Assembly (NCBI GenBank): GCA_930367215.1
Contig: OV884059.1
Span: 9,324,945-9,388,944, forward strand
Length of the DNA: 64,000 bases
Direction of reading: 5' to 3'
Origin: Pollenia angustigena
Taxonomy: Eukaryota > Arthropoda > Insecta > Diptera > Polleniidae
Shown: piece after piece, positions 1-11,898 of the stretch
How the letters are laid out: each line of letters begins with the position of its first letter
Position numbering within the stretch: the stretch's first letter is position 1
Notes under the pieces: model-generated
Told to the model about the DNA's origin: nothing
The model's database searches: none
The model's input: only the letters and a program-made list of their open reading frames with translations
Translations under genes and position numbers: made by a program

Positions 1-3000
1 TGGCCATAAGTCGGTCCAACTCGCTCTGTTAAAAATTCTGCGGATGGAAAACGATGGAGAATAGTATTGTCCACAAATCCTAATCATTTTTATCGTCCAC
101 GTTGACTCCTTTTCCAGAAATCTGGGTTCATCCCCTAGAGAATTCAAAAGAGTAAATTGGCCATAAGTCGGTCCAACTCGCTCTGTTAAAAATTCTGGGG
201 ATGGAAAACGATGGAGAATAGTATTGTCCACAAATCCTAATCATTTTTTTTCGCCCACGTTGACTCCTTTTCCAGAAATCTGGGTACATCCCCTAGAGAA
301 TTCAAAAGAGTAAATTGACCATAAGTCGGTCCAACTCGCTCTATTAAAAATTCTGGGGATGGAAAACGATGGAGAATAGTATTGTCCACAAATCCTAATC
401 ATTTTTTTTCGCCCACGTTGACTCCTTTTCCAGAAATCTGTGTTCATCCCCTAGAGAATTCAAAAGAGTAAATTGGCCATAAGTCGGTCCAACTCGCTCT
501 GTTAAAAATTCTGCGGATGGAAAACGATGGAGAATAGTATTGTCCACAAATCCTAATCATTTTTTTCGTCCACGTTGACTCCTTTTCCAGAAATCTGGGT
601 TCATCCCCTAGAGAATTCAAAAGAGTAAATTGGCCATAAGTCGGTCCAACTCGCTCTGTTAAAAATCCTGGGGATGGAAAACGATGGAGAATAGTATTGT
701 CCACAAATCCTAATCATTTTTTTTTTGCCCACGTTAACTACTTTTCCAGAAATCTGGGTTCATCCCCTAGAGAATTCAAAAGAGTAAATTGCCCATAAGT
801 CGGTCCAACTCGCTCTGTTAAAAATTCTGGGGATGGAAAACGATGGAGAATAGTATTGTCCACAAATCCTAATCATTTTTTTTCGCCCACGTTGACTCCT
901 TTTCCAGAAATCTGGATTCATCCCTTAGAGAATTCAAAAGAGTAAATTGGCCATAAGTCGGTCCAACTCGCTCTGTTAAAAATTCTAGGGATGGAAAACG
1001 ATGGAGAATAGTACTGTCCACAAATCCTAATAATTTTTTATCGCCCACGTTGACTCCTTTTCCAGAAATCTATGTTCATCCCCTAGAGAATTCAAAAGAG
1101 TAAATTGGCCATAAGTCGGTCCAACTCGCTCTGTTAAAAATTCTGGGGATGGAAAACGATGGAGAATAGTATTGTCCACAAATCCTAATCATTTTTTTTC
1201 GCCCACGTTGACTCCTTTTCCAGAAATCTGTGTTCATCCCCTAGAGAATTCAAAAGAGTAAATTGGCCATAAGTCGGTCCAACTGGCTCTGTTAAAAATT
1301 CTGGGGATGGAAAACGATGGAGAATAGTATTGTCCACAAATCCTAATCTTTTTTTTCGCCCACGTTGACTGCTTTTCCAGAAATCTGGATTCATCCCTTA
1401 GAGAACTCAAAAGAGTAAATTGGCCATAAGTCGGTCCAACTCGCTCTGTTAAAAATTCTGGGGATGGAAAACGATGGAGAATAGTATTGTCCACAAATCC
1501 TAATAATTTTTTTTCGCCTACGTTGACTGCTTTTCCAGAAATCTGGGTTCATCCCCTAGAGAATTCAAAAGAGTAAATTGGCCATAAGTCGGTCCAACTC
1601 GCTCTGTTAAAAATTCTGGGGATGGAAAACGATGGAGAATAGTATTGTCCACAAATCCTAATAATTTTTTATCGCCCACGTTGACTCCTTTTCCAGAAAT
1701 CTGTGTTCATCCCCTAGAGAATTCAAAAGAGTAAATTGGCCATAAGTCGGTCCAACTCGCTCTGTTAAAAATTCTGGGGATGGAAAACGATGGAGAATAG
1801 TATTGTCCACAAATCCTAATCATTTTTTTTCGCCCACGTTGACTCCTTTTCCAGAAATCTGGGTTCATCCCCTAGAGAATTCAAAAGAGTAAATTGGCCA
1901 TAAGCCGGTCCAACTCGCTCTGTTAAAAATTCTGGAAATGGAAAACGATGGAGAATAGTATTGTCCACAAATCCTAATCATTTTTTTTCGCCCACGTTGA
2001 CTCCTTTTCCAAAAATCTGGATTCATCCCTTAGAGAATTCAAAAGAGTAAATTGGCCATAAGTCGGTCCAACTCGCTCTGTTAAAAATTCTGGGAATGGA
2101 AAACGATGGAGAATAGTATTTTCCACAAATCCTTATCATTTTTTTGCGCCCACGTTGACTGCTTTTCCAGAAATCTGGATTCATCCCTTAGAGAATTCAA
2201 AAGAGTAAATTGGCCATAAGTCGGTCCAACTCGCTCTGTTAAAAATTCTGGGGATGGAAAACGATGGAGAATAGTATTGTCCACAAATCCTAATCATTTT
2301 TTTTCGCCCACGTTGACTACTTTTCCAGAAATCTGGGTTCATCCCCTAGAGAATTCAAAAGAGTAAATTGACCATAAGTCGGTCCAACTCGCTCTGTTAA
2401 AAATTCTGGGGATGGAAAACGATGGAGAATAGTATTGTCCACAAATCCTAATCATTTTTTTTCGCTCACGTTGACTGCTTTTCCAGAAATCTGGGTTCAT
2501 CCCCTAGAGAATTCAAAAGAGTAAATTGGCCATAAGTCGGTCAAACTCGCTCTGTTAAAAATTCTGGGGATGGAAAACGATGGAGAATAGTATTGTCCAC
2601 AAATCCTTATCACTTTTTTTCGCCCACGTTGACTGCTATTCCAGAAATCTGGGTTCATCTCCTAGAGAATTCAAAAGAGTAAATTGGCCATAAGTCGGTC
2701 CAACTCGCTCTGTCAAAAATTCTGGGGATGGAAAACGATGGAGAATAGTATTGTCCACAAATCCTAATCATTTTTTTTCGCCCACGTTGACTCCTTTTCC
2801 AGAAATCTTGGTTCATCCCCTAGAGAATTCAAAAGAGTAAATTGACCATAAGTCGGTCCAACTCGCTCTGTTAAAAATCCTGGGGATGGAAAACGATGGA
2901 GAATAGTATTGTCCACAAATTCTAATCATTTTTTTTCGCCCACGTTGACTGCTTTTCCAGAAATCTGGATTCATCCCTTAGAGAATTCAAAAGAGTAAAT

Positions 3001-6000
3001 TGGCCATAAGTCGGTCCAACTCGCTCTGTCAAAAATTCTGGGGATGGAAAACGATGGAGAATAGTATTGTCCACAAATCCTAACCATTTTTTTCGCCCAC
3101 GTTGACTGCTTTTCCAGAAATCTGGGTTCATCCCCTAGAGAATTCAAAAGAGTAAATTGGCCATAAGTCGGTCCAACTCGCTCTGTTAAAAATTCTGGGG
3201 ATGGAAAACGATGGAGAATAGTATTGTCCAAATCCTAATCATTTTTTTTTCGCCCACGTTGACACCTTTTCCAGAAATCTGGGTCATCCCCTAGAGAATT
3301 CAAAAGAGTAAATTGGCCATAAGTCGGTCCAACTCGCTCTGTTAAAAATTCTGGGGATGGAAAACGATGGAGAATAGTATTGTCCACAAATCCTAATCAT
3401 TTTTTTTCGCCCACGTTGACTACTTTTCCAGAAATCTGGGTTCATCCCCTAGAGAATTCAAAAGAGTAAATTGGCCATAAGCCGGTTCAACTCGCTCTGT
3501 TAAAAATTCTGGGGATGGAAAACGATGGAGAATAGTATTGTCCACAAATCCTCATCATTTTTTTTCGCCCACGTTGACTCCTTTTCCAGAAATCTTGGTT
3601 CATCCCCTAGAGAATTCAAAAGAGTAAATTGACCATAAGTCGGTCCAACTCGCTCTGTTAAAAATCCTGGGGATGGAAAACGATGGAGAATAGTATTGTT
3701 CACAAAACCTTATCATTTTTTTTCGCCCACGTTGACTACTTTTCCAGAAATCTGGGTTCATCCCCTAGAGAATTCAAAAGAGTAAATTGGCCATAAGTCG
3801 GTCCAACTCGCTCTGTCAAAAATTCTGGGGATGGAAAACGATGGAGAATAGTATTGTCCACAAATCCTAATCATTTTTTTTCGCCCACGTTGACTGCTTT
3901 TCCAGAAATCTGGGTTCATCCCCTAGAGAATTCAAAAGAGTAAATTGGCCATAAGTCGGTCCAACTCGCTCTGTTAAAAATTCTGGGGATGGAAAACGAT
4001 GGAGAATAGTATTGTCCACAAATCCTAATCACTTTTTTTCGCCCACGTTGACTGCTTTTCCAGAAATCTGGGTTCATCTCCTAGAGAATTCAAAAGAGTA
4101 AATTGGCCATAAGTCGGTCCAACTCGCTCTGTCAAAAATTCTGGGGATGGAAAACGATGGAGAATAGTATTGTCCACAAATCCTAATCATTTTTTTTCGC
4201 CCACGTTGACTCCTTTTCCAGAAATCTTGGTTCATCCCCTAGAGAATTCAAAAGAGTAAATTGACCATAAGTCGGTCCAACTCGCTCTGTTAAAAATCCT
4301 GGGGATGGAAAACGATGGAGAATAGTATTGTCCACAAATCCTAATCATTTTTTTCCGCCCACGTTGACTGCTTTTCCAGAAATCTGGATTCATCCCTTAG
4401 AGAATTCAAAAGAGTAAATTGGCCATAAGTCGGTCCAACTCGCTCTGTCAAAAATTCTGGGGATGGAAAACGATGGAGAATAGTATTGTCCACAAATCCT
4501 AATCATTTTTTTCGTCCACGTTGACTCCTTTTCCAGAAATCTGGGTTCATCCCTTAGAGAATTCAAAAGAGTAAATTGGCCATAAGTCGGTCCAACTCGC
4601 TCTGCTAAAAATTCTGGGGATGGAAAACGATGGAGAATAGTATTGTCCACAAATCCTAATCATTTTTTTTCGCCCACGTTGACTCCTTTTCCAGAAATCT
4701 GGGTACATCCCCTAGAGAATTCAAAAGAGTAAATTGACCATAAGTCGGTCCAACTCGCTCTATTAAAAATTCTGGGGATGGAAAACGATGGAGAATAGTA
4801 TTGTCCACAAATCCTAATCATTTTTTTTCGCCCACGTTGACTCCTTTTCCAGAAATCTGTGTTCATCCCCTAGAGAATTCAAAAGAGTAAATTGGCCATA
4901 AGTCGGTCCAACTCGCTCTGTTAAAAATTCTGCGGATGGAAAACGATGGAGAATAGTATTGTCCACAAATCCTAATAATTTTTTTCGTCCACGTTGACTC
5001 CTTTTCCAGAAATCTGGGTTCATCCCCTAGAGAATTCAAAAGAGTAAATTGGCCATAAGTCGGTCCAACTCGCTCTGTTAAAAATCCTGGGGATGGAAAA
5101 CGATGGAGAATAGTATTGTCCACAAATCCTAATCATTTTTTTTGCCCACGTTAACTACTTTTCCAGAAATCTGGGTTCATCCCCTAGAGAATTCAAAAGA
5201 GTAAATTGCCCATAAGTCGGTCCAACTCGCTCTGTTAAAAATTCTGGGGATGGAAAACGATGGAGAATAGTATTGTCCACAAATCCTAATCATTTTTTTT
5301 CGCCCACGTTGACTCCTTTTCCAGAAATCTGGATTCATCCCTTAGAGAATTCAAAAGAGTAAATTGGCCATAAGTCGGTCCAACTCGCTCTGTTAAAAAT
5401 TCTGGGGATGGAAAACGATGGAGAATAGTATTGTCCACAAATCCAAATAATTTTTTATCGCCCACGTTGACTCCTTTTCCAGAAATCTGTGTTCATCCCC
5501 TAGAGAATTCAAAAGAGTAAATTGGCCATAAGTCTGTCCAACTCGCTCTGTTAAAAATTCTGGGGATGGAAAACGATGGAGAATAGTATTGTCCACAAAT
5601 CCTTATCATTTTTTTTCGCCCACGTTGACTCCTTTTCCAGAAATCTGTGTTCATCCCCTAGAGAATTCAAAAGAGTAAATTGGCCATAAGTCGGTCCAAC
5701 TCGCTCTGTTAAAAATTCTGGGGATGGAAAACGATGGAGAATAGTATTGTCCACAAATCCTAATCTTTTTTTTCGCCCACGTTGACTGCTTTTCCAGAAA
5801 TCTGGATTCATCCCTTAGAGAACTCAAAAGAGTAAATTGGCCATAAGTCGGTCCAACTCGCTCTGTTAAAAATTCTGGGGATGGAAAACGATGGAGAATA
5901 GTATTGTCCACAAATCCTAATAATTTTTTTTCGCCTACGTTGACTGCTTTTCCAGAAATCTGGGTTCATCCCCTAGAGAATTCAAAAGAGTAAATTGGCC

Positions 6001-7390
6001 ATAAGTCGGTCCAACTCGCTCTGTTAAAAATTCTGGGGATGGAAAACGATGGAGAATAGTATTGTCCACAAATCCTAATAATTTTTTATCGCCCACGTTG
6101 ACTCCTTTTCCAGAAATCTGTGTTCATCCCCTAGAGAATTCAAAAGAGTAAATTGGCCATAAGTCGGTCCAACTCGCTCTGTTAAAAATTCTGGGGATGG
6201 AAAACGATGGAGAATAGTATTGTCCACAAATCCTAATCATTTTTTTTCGCCCACGTTGACTCTTTTTCCAGAAATCTGTGTTCATCCCCTAGAGAATTCA
6301 AAAGAGTAAATTGGCCATAAGTCGGTCCAACTCGCTGTTAAAAATTCTGGGGATGGAAAACGATGGAGAATAGTATTGTCCACAAATCCTAATCATTTTT
6401 TTTCGCCCACGTTGGCTCCTTTTCCAGAAATCTGGGTTCATCCCCTAGAGAATTCAAAAGAGTAAATTGGCCATAAGCCGGTCCAACTCGCTCTGTTAAA
6501 AATTCTGGGAATGGAAAACGATGGAGAATAGTATTGTCCACAAATCCTAATCATTTTTTTTCGCCCACGTTGACTCCTTTTCCAAAAATCTGGATTCATC
6601 CCTTAGAGAATTCAAAAGAGTAAATTGGCCATAAGTCGGTCCAACTCGCTCTGTTAAAAATTCTGGGGATGGAAAACGATGGAGAATAGTATTGTCCACA
6701 AATCCTAATCTTTTTTTTCGCCCACGTTGACTGCTTTTCCAGAAATCTGGATTCATCCCTTAGAGAACTCAAAAGAGTAAATTGGCCATAAGTCGGTCCA
6801 ACTCGCTCTGTTAAAAATTCTGGGGATGGAAAACGATGGAGAATAGTATTGTCCACAAATCCTAATAATTTTTTTTCGCCTACGTTGACTGCTTTTCCAG
6901 AAATCTGGGTTCATCCCCTAGAGAATTCAAAAGAGTAAATTGGCCATAAGTCGGTCCAACTCGCTCTGTTAAAAATTCTGGGGATGGAAAACGATGGAGA
7001 ATAGTATTGTCCACAAATCCTAATAATTTTTTATCGCCCACGTTGACTCCTTTTCCAGAAATCTGTGTTCATCCCTTAGAGAATTCAAAAGAGTAAATTG
7101 GCCATAAGTCGGTCCAACTCGCTCTGTTAAAAATTCTGGGGATGGAAAACGATGGAGAATAGTATTGTCCACAAATCCTAATCATTTTTTTTCGCCCACG
7201 TTGACTACTTTTCCAGAAATCTGGGTTCATCCCCTAGAGAATTCAAAAGAGTAAATTGGCCATAAGTCGGTCCAACTCGCTCTGTTAAAAATTCTGGGGA
7301 TGGAAAACGATGGAGAATAGTATTGCCCACAAATCCTAATCATTTTTTTTCGCCCATGTTGACTCCTTTTCCAGAAATCTGAACTTATCC
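1..7390. repeat. 157-158 bp satellite array, about 47 monomers
   Basis: Head-to-tail monomers begin at 1, 158, 316, 474 and 631 and continue at the same spacing to about 7390, where the last copy decays. The array is cut by the left edge of the window. Each monomer carries a conserved GAATTC site, the phrase TAAGTCGGTCCAACTCG and a T-tract of variable length (about 5-10 T) before CGCCCACGTTGAC. Differences between monomers are mostly single substitutions plus T-tract length. Private variants recur at fixed distances (4,419 bp, about 945 bp, 1,421 bp), which shows higher-order organisation. The many 60-86-codon minus-strand open frames are an artefact of one repeated monomer and are not genes. 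Array size and homogeneity suggest pericentromeric-type or other heterochromatic satellite, or an unstable intergenic block. Assembly duplication cannot be excluded. Confidence 0.97.
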
Positions 7391-7495
7391 ATTATTACAG
7401 CATTAACATTAGGTCTGTTAAGTGGTTAACATTGTTCTGTAAACATAACAGAATGTGCCTAGTGTTATAAATTTAAAAATTTAACTTCACACACA

Positions 7496-8186
7496 TTAAA
7501 TTATAGCACTAAGAAAGCACTATTATCTATGCTAAAGTTTATGGAGGGCGCGATTCTAGGCCAAAGATAATGGCAAAAGAAGAAGCGGTTCGAACGTGAA
7601 AAAATAGAAGTAGTTTTTGTTGCCATGTATAAAAAGGCGTCATTCAGCGAAACCTGGCACAATTTTTTAGTCAAACTACTTTCAGAATTTTACGTAGCAA
7701 TATAACATTAAAATGTCTTGGTTTGATTCCAAAATCATATGTATTTTCTTTTTTTTTAAAGCCAAAATCTGGGTCGATACGTGACATTTCGAACGTGAAA
7801 TTTTTTTCGTAATAATTTAACTGAATAATGATCAAAATTAAATAAAAATTTACCATTAATCCGAATAACATATTTCTCTTCGAACTCTTCCTTAGATTAC
7901 AGTCCATGTAAAAAATTTTTTTTTGGAATAATTTTTATCAAAAATCACCTCTTTAAAGGAATATAATATTAAAGAAAACATACAATAAAACATTCTCACA
8001 TATAAGAAATAAAAGGTTTGCACAACTTTGCAGTCTGATTGTTCATCTGAGTTGACAAATTTATGGGTCAATTTATAAGATTAATACAATCTAAATATTT
8101 CTCTATAACAATATCGTAAAATAATCAGCTTTTAATAACTTTTAAATTTTCGGTCACGGTGGACCTTTTGACGGAAATGCCTATAT
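7496..8186. repeat. Dispersed repeat R1, copy 1 (about 690 bp)
   Basis: This block is nearly the same as 58512-59196, in the same orientation. Both copies begin at TTAAATTATAGCAC, run through GGAGGGCGCGATT and end near CGGTCACGGTGGA..TTTTGACGG. The DNA outside those limits is unrelated. Both copies hold a short minus-strand open frame (here 7671-7907) whose first 50 or so residues are shared (CNLRKSSKRNMLFGL, then NFTFEMSRIDPDF). I do not recognise the peptide. No clear terminal repeats or target duplication are visible. It is most likely an unclassified transposon fragment or MITE-like repeat. Confidence 0.8.
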
Positions 8187-8762
8187 TTAAAACTTTTTTT
8201 TTTTTTTTTTTTTTATCAAAGGAAAGCTTATGTCTTTTCCTTTAAGGTAGTTTTAGTCGCTTTTTGGGCTGCGAGTGGCTTATTTATAAAAAAAATAATT
8301 TCTAACTCGCGACGAGGGTTTTTCGATTTTAGGCATATGACTACTGGTATTGGTGGTGAAGATTCTAACGCATTTTGTTGTTGTTAAATTCAACAAAATC
8401 TACTGTGTAGCTACCAAATGTGACGAATTTGGTAGAGAAAAGACAAAAACTCTACCAATTGCTTGATGGGTTCATAAGTGTATTTGTATGTATTCCACTA
8501 GTCCTCCCGTCAACTACTTTGACCAGTACAAAAAATAATAAGGCATAGGAAATATGTATGTATGTATATGTATTTACAGCCAATTTTCTTCCAGTAAACA
8601 ATATGTTTTTGACAGTTATAACTGATAGTTAATTATAACTGAACTTCGTGAAATTGGTCGATAATATCATTATTTTAATAGCCATTGGTTTTTTCTTTAA
8701 GGCTTCTAAAAAGGCACAGACCAGTAAAAGCAAAAACAACTCATACATACATACATACATAG
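8187..8762. other. Gene-free spacer with simple repeats
   Basis: It holds a poly-T run near 8191-8213, ATGT/ATAC microsatellites near 8551-8577 and 8745-8761, and a segment at about 8610-8640 (GACAGTTATAACTGATAG) that recurs in reverse complement near 55066-55106. No coding region is supported. Confidence 0.5.
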
Positions 8763-9072
8763 GTATATACCAGGGTTGCCGTTTGAAAAAATTTTATCCG
8801 ACCAAAATTGTCTGCAAAACTTACCAAAATCTTTTGAAACTGACCAAATTTTTGAAATATTTGAAAACAAATATATCGTCATAAAAATGCAAAAGGGCCT
8901 ATCATAATTTTTTAAAAAATGTCAGTAGCGATAGGACTGAGATTACAAAAACAGTTTTTCAGGATAGTGTCAATCATGCGTAATGTGTTAACAATATTAA
9001 CCAGAAAACCCTGTTGTTATAATCATTTTTCTTAAAATGAACATAGGCTCCTTTTCATTTTATATGATATAC

Positions 9073-9209
9073 AGCCTGTTCAACGATTTCGAACGTTAAC
9101 GTTCGCATAGAATATTACATTTAAAACAAAAACAAATTTTCGAATTTTGTTATTGTTTTAAATATAATTTTCTATGCGAACGATGACGTTCGACATCGTT
9201 AAACCGGCA
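9073..9209. mobile_element. Palindromic MITE copy 1 inside hAT-a
   Basis: The arms fold back over about 37 bp: AGCCTGTTCAACGATTTCG on the left pairs with the right end at 9170-9209. The arms include CGAACGTTAACGTTCG on the left and CGAACGATGACGTTCG on the right, around an AT-rich loop. The same design occurs at 10422-10558. No coding content. Confidence 0.7.
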
Positions 9210-10421
9210 GATAATTTTTGTTGGATAAAGCTATAAATCTACATATTATTTTTTTTTTTTTTGTAATTTGCAATTATAATTAAAACAAAAAAGTAAGCCT
9301 ATGTTCACACCTATTAAATATTTAACGTCCTACACGTAACCCCTAGTTTTATTAAAAGTTTATTTGCTGGTAACGATTAACTTTAATAAAATGTATATAT
9401 ACAAATTCATTTAATAACGCTTATAAACTAGAATAATTCATTGATCGTATGCTGTACCACATATAGAAGACCACTAATAAAATATGAATGAAAATTTATT
9501 AACCTCAGTTTGTACAATTTAAAAAAAAAAAGTACTAAACTTTATAAGACATAGGCTGAGCTCCAATACATCCTAATACCTTGCAGACAACGTAAAAAAT
9601 GTATCAAAGAGTTTTACAATGCTTAGTTAGCTTATTGTATACGCGTTGATAGCTTGCTCTGTTTTGGAACTCATCCATACTTCCTGCAAGTTCTGCGGCT
9701 CTTATACGATTGCCTTTATAAAACTATGTTTCAAAATGCAGTATCAAAGCATCCCACTGTTCTACGAGAGTTACAACATATTCCTTTAAAAAGTCCATCT
9801 TCTATAAGAAACACCTAATACAGAACAGAATTCCTGAAATTCTTTTATTTATGTTATTCTTTCAGGACTATGTGAAAAAACTTTAAATATTACCACAAAG
9901 AACCTTAATATTTTTTGCATTGCTAAGTAAGATTTAAGGTTATAATAAATCACACAAAATGCTTGGCAAACACACACATTGTTTCCGTTTGGGGTTTGCC
10001 AATTAACAACACAAATATTCTCCGTACAAACATTAATTTTGTTTTCAATGAATGCAGATGCCAATAGTGGTGCGGCAATTTTGCTGCTATTTGCTTAAAA
10101 CTTAGAAGAAATTATAAAAAAACGGCAAAAAATTTAAAGTAAAAAGTGATTTAAACAATGAGCAAGCAATACTACTAAAAAATTAAATTTAATATTAAAA
10201 ATTAATTGAATTGAATACATTCAGCATTAGACGCCACAAAAAGTTTGACAAAAATCCAACATGTCTGCCAAATATTAAAAATTTTTAATATTTCTGCAAA
10301 CATTGCTTCAAATGTTTGTCCAAACAGCAAACACCCCAATTTACAACACAAAATGTTTGTACAAACGTAAAATTTTGACATGTTTGCCAAGCCATTTGTG
10401 AGGTTTATTATGCCCTTAACT

Positions 10422-10558
10422 GCCTGTTCATCTATTTCTGAACGAAGACTTCGTTCGCTTAACTTACATTTAAAACGAAAACAAATAATACAATATTGTC
10501 TTTGTTTTACATGTAATTTAAGCGAACGAAGTCTACGTTCGACATCGATGGATAGGCT
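10422..10558. mobile_element. Palindromic MITE copy 2 inside hAT-a
   Basis: It is related to the palindrome at 9073-9209. Left arm GCCTGTTCATCTATTTCTG, then GAACGAAGACTTCGTTCGC; the right arm is its near reverse complement ending GATGGATAGGC. The loop is AT-rich (AAAACGAAAACAAATAATAC). Two members of one foldback family sit inside one host transposon. Confidence 0.68.
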
Positions 10559-10953
10559 ATAAGCTTACCAACAGTTACAGTCATGGCGTGAGCGCCATTT
10601 GCTGCCAATCCGATCCAATTTTGTATAGGAATATTGTTTGTTGATAAAAAGTTTTTTATAAGAAGAAAAATTTAAACGACATCTGACTTGGTAAGCTCGA
10701 ATAAGATGGCAAAACTAGCATCGTCAAAGTAACTCCTAACGTAATATCAATGCCATATCCATAGTTTCATCAACAATCAAAAAAAAAAAAATGTTTGTGT
10801 TTGGTAAAAAAGCTATGAGATTTGTAGTTGTCTGCTATCCTTTCAATTTTCTAAAACCGACCAAAGTTAGGTTTGGCCTACCATCCGACCAAACCAAAAA
10901 CATCCGACCACATTTGGTCGGAAAAGACCATGTTCGGCAACCCTGGTATATAC

Positions 10954-11718
10954 ATATTTAAAGAATAATGACAATATTTTAAATAAATCCTTTTTTTATA
11001 TGGAAATACATATAATTAATTTGCAAACTTTTAAGTTTTATTTATGTTTCCTTAAAACATTTCAACATAAATTTATAAAAGTTTTTAAGAAATATTTAAC
11101 TTTTGAAAACAATTAACTTGAAAAAATGTACATAAAAAAAATCAAACCATTTGTTTGTTTATGTTTTCTTTACAGTTACACTGAGTGCAAATTAGTAACT
11201 ACAGCAGCAACAACAAAAACATAACCTCACCATATGTTTACAAACAGAAATAACAGTAGCATTTGCAGCAGCAGCAGCAACAACAACAACAACATTCCAT
11301 TATCAAAAAGAAAGACACAGAGTGTGGGAGAGTGTTATTATTTTTAATAGCTACCAAGCAGTGTTACCAGATATTTAAAATGGAACCATTTGCATTATTG
11401 AAAATGTGAGATTTCCAAACAGAGTGGCATTACTGTCCTGGGATTATGTTTCTTCCACTTAATCCTTTAATACTCTAACAATAAACTTTTGTTTTATTTT
11501 CTAAAGAATTGAAAACAAAACAAACAAAAAAAAGGAATTGATGAAATAGCTAAAAACCAAAAAACCAAGCTGTCGACTTAGTAGAGAAGTCATAGAAGAG
11601 GCGACAGACTTAGCAGTAGACGCAATTTTAATTTATTTATCTAGCATTATTAGCTTCAAAAAAAATAATTAGTTTAAGTTAAAATTAGTTTTCATAAAAC
11701 AAACAATAACAGTACAAC
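10954..11718 (+). promoter_or_regulatory. norpA 5' flank and 5' UTR region
   Basis: This is the DNA between the hAT-a element and the norpA start codon. It contains a CAG/CAA-rich trinucleotide tract near 11197-11294 and an in-frame TAA at 11707, twelve bases before the ATG, which supports that ATG. A possible splice acceptor (TTTTCTTTACAG near 11164-11175) could open a 5' UTR exon. Words of the form GTGTTACCAG and GTGGCATTACTG at about 11360-11440 resemble the core of the periodic repeat in later introns. I cannot place the transcription start from sequence alone. Confidence 0.4.
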
Positions 11719-11898
11719 ATGACCAAGAAGTACGAGTTCGATTGGATAATACCGGTGCCACCGGAATTGACAACGGGCTGTGTATTCGATCGCTGGTTTG
11801 AGAATGAAAAGGAAACCAAAGAAAATGATTTTGAAAAGGATGCCTTGTTTAAAGTGGATGAGTATGGTTTCTTTTTGTATTGGAAAAGTGCTGATAGG
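11719..11898 (+). CDS. norpA: norpA exon 1 (residues 1-60)
   Basis: It opens [20 protein letters not shown], the conserved NORPA amino terminus and beginning of the PH domain. The ATG context is ACAACATGA. It ends after codon 60 (SADR) at donor GTAAGT in phase 0. The following intron is only 100 bp. Confidence 0.97.

Larger units (their letters stand above)
8771..10945. mobile_element. Non-autonomous hAT transposon (hAT-a), 2,175 bp
   Basis: Terminal inverted repeats start CAGGGTTGCCG at 8771 and end CGGCAACCCTG at 10945. They are flanked by a perfect 8-bp target duplication GTATATAC at 8763-8770 and 10946-10953. An 8-bp duplication fitting nTnnnnAn plus CAGGG termini is diagnostic of the hAT superfamily. 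Subterminal sequence repeats CCGACCAAA-type words at both ends. No transposase frame survives, so the element is non-autonomous. It contains two related palindromic inserts (9073-9209 and 10422-10558). The perfect target duplication suggests a fairly recent insertion. Confidence 0.93.

Noticed and set aside
241..6856. Many overlapping 67-86-codon minus-strand open frames with near-identical peptides
   Set aside because: They are frames of the same 157-bp satellite monomer. The monomer length is not a multiple of three, so each frame reappears in shifted register. No start context, splice sites or protein family.
1..7390. CENP-B box in the satellite monomer
   Set aside because: No match to the core TTCG....A..CGGG pattern; CGATGG and CGCCCACG words do not fit.
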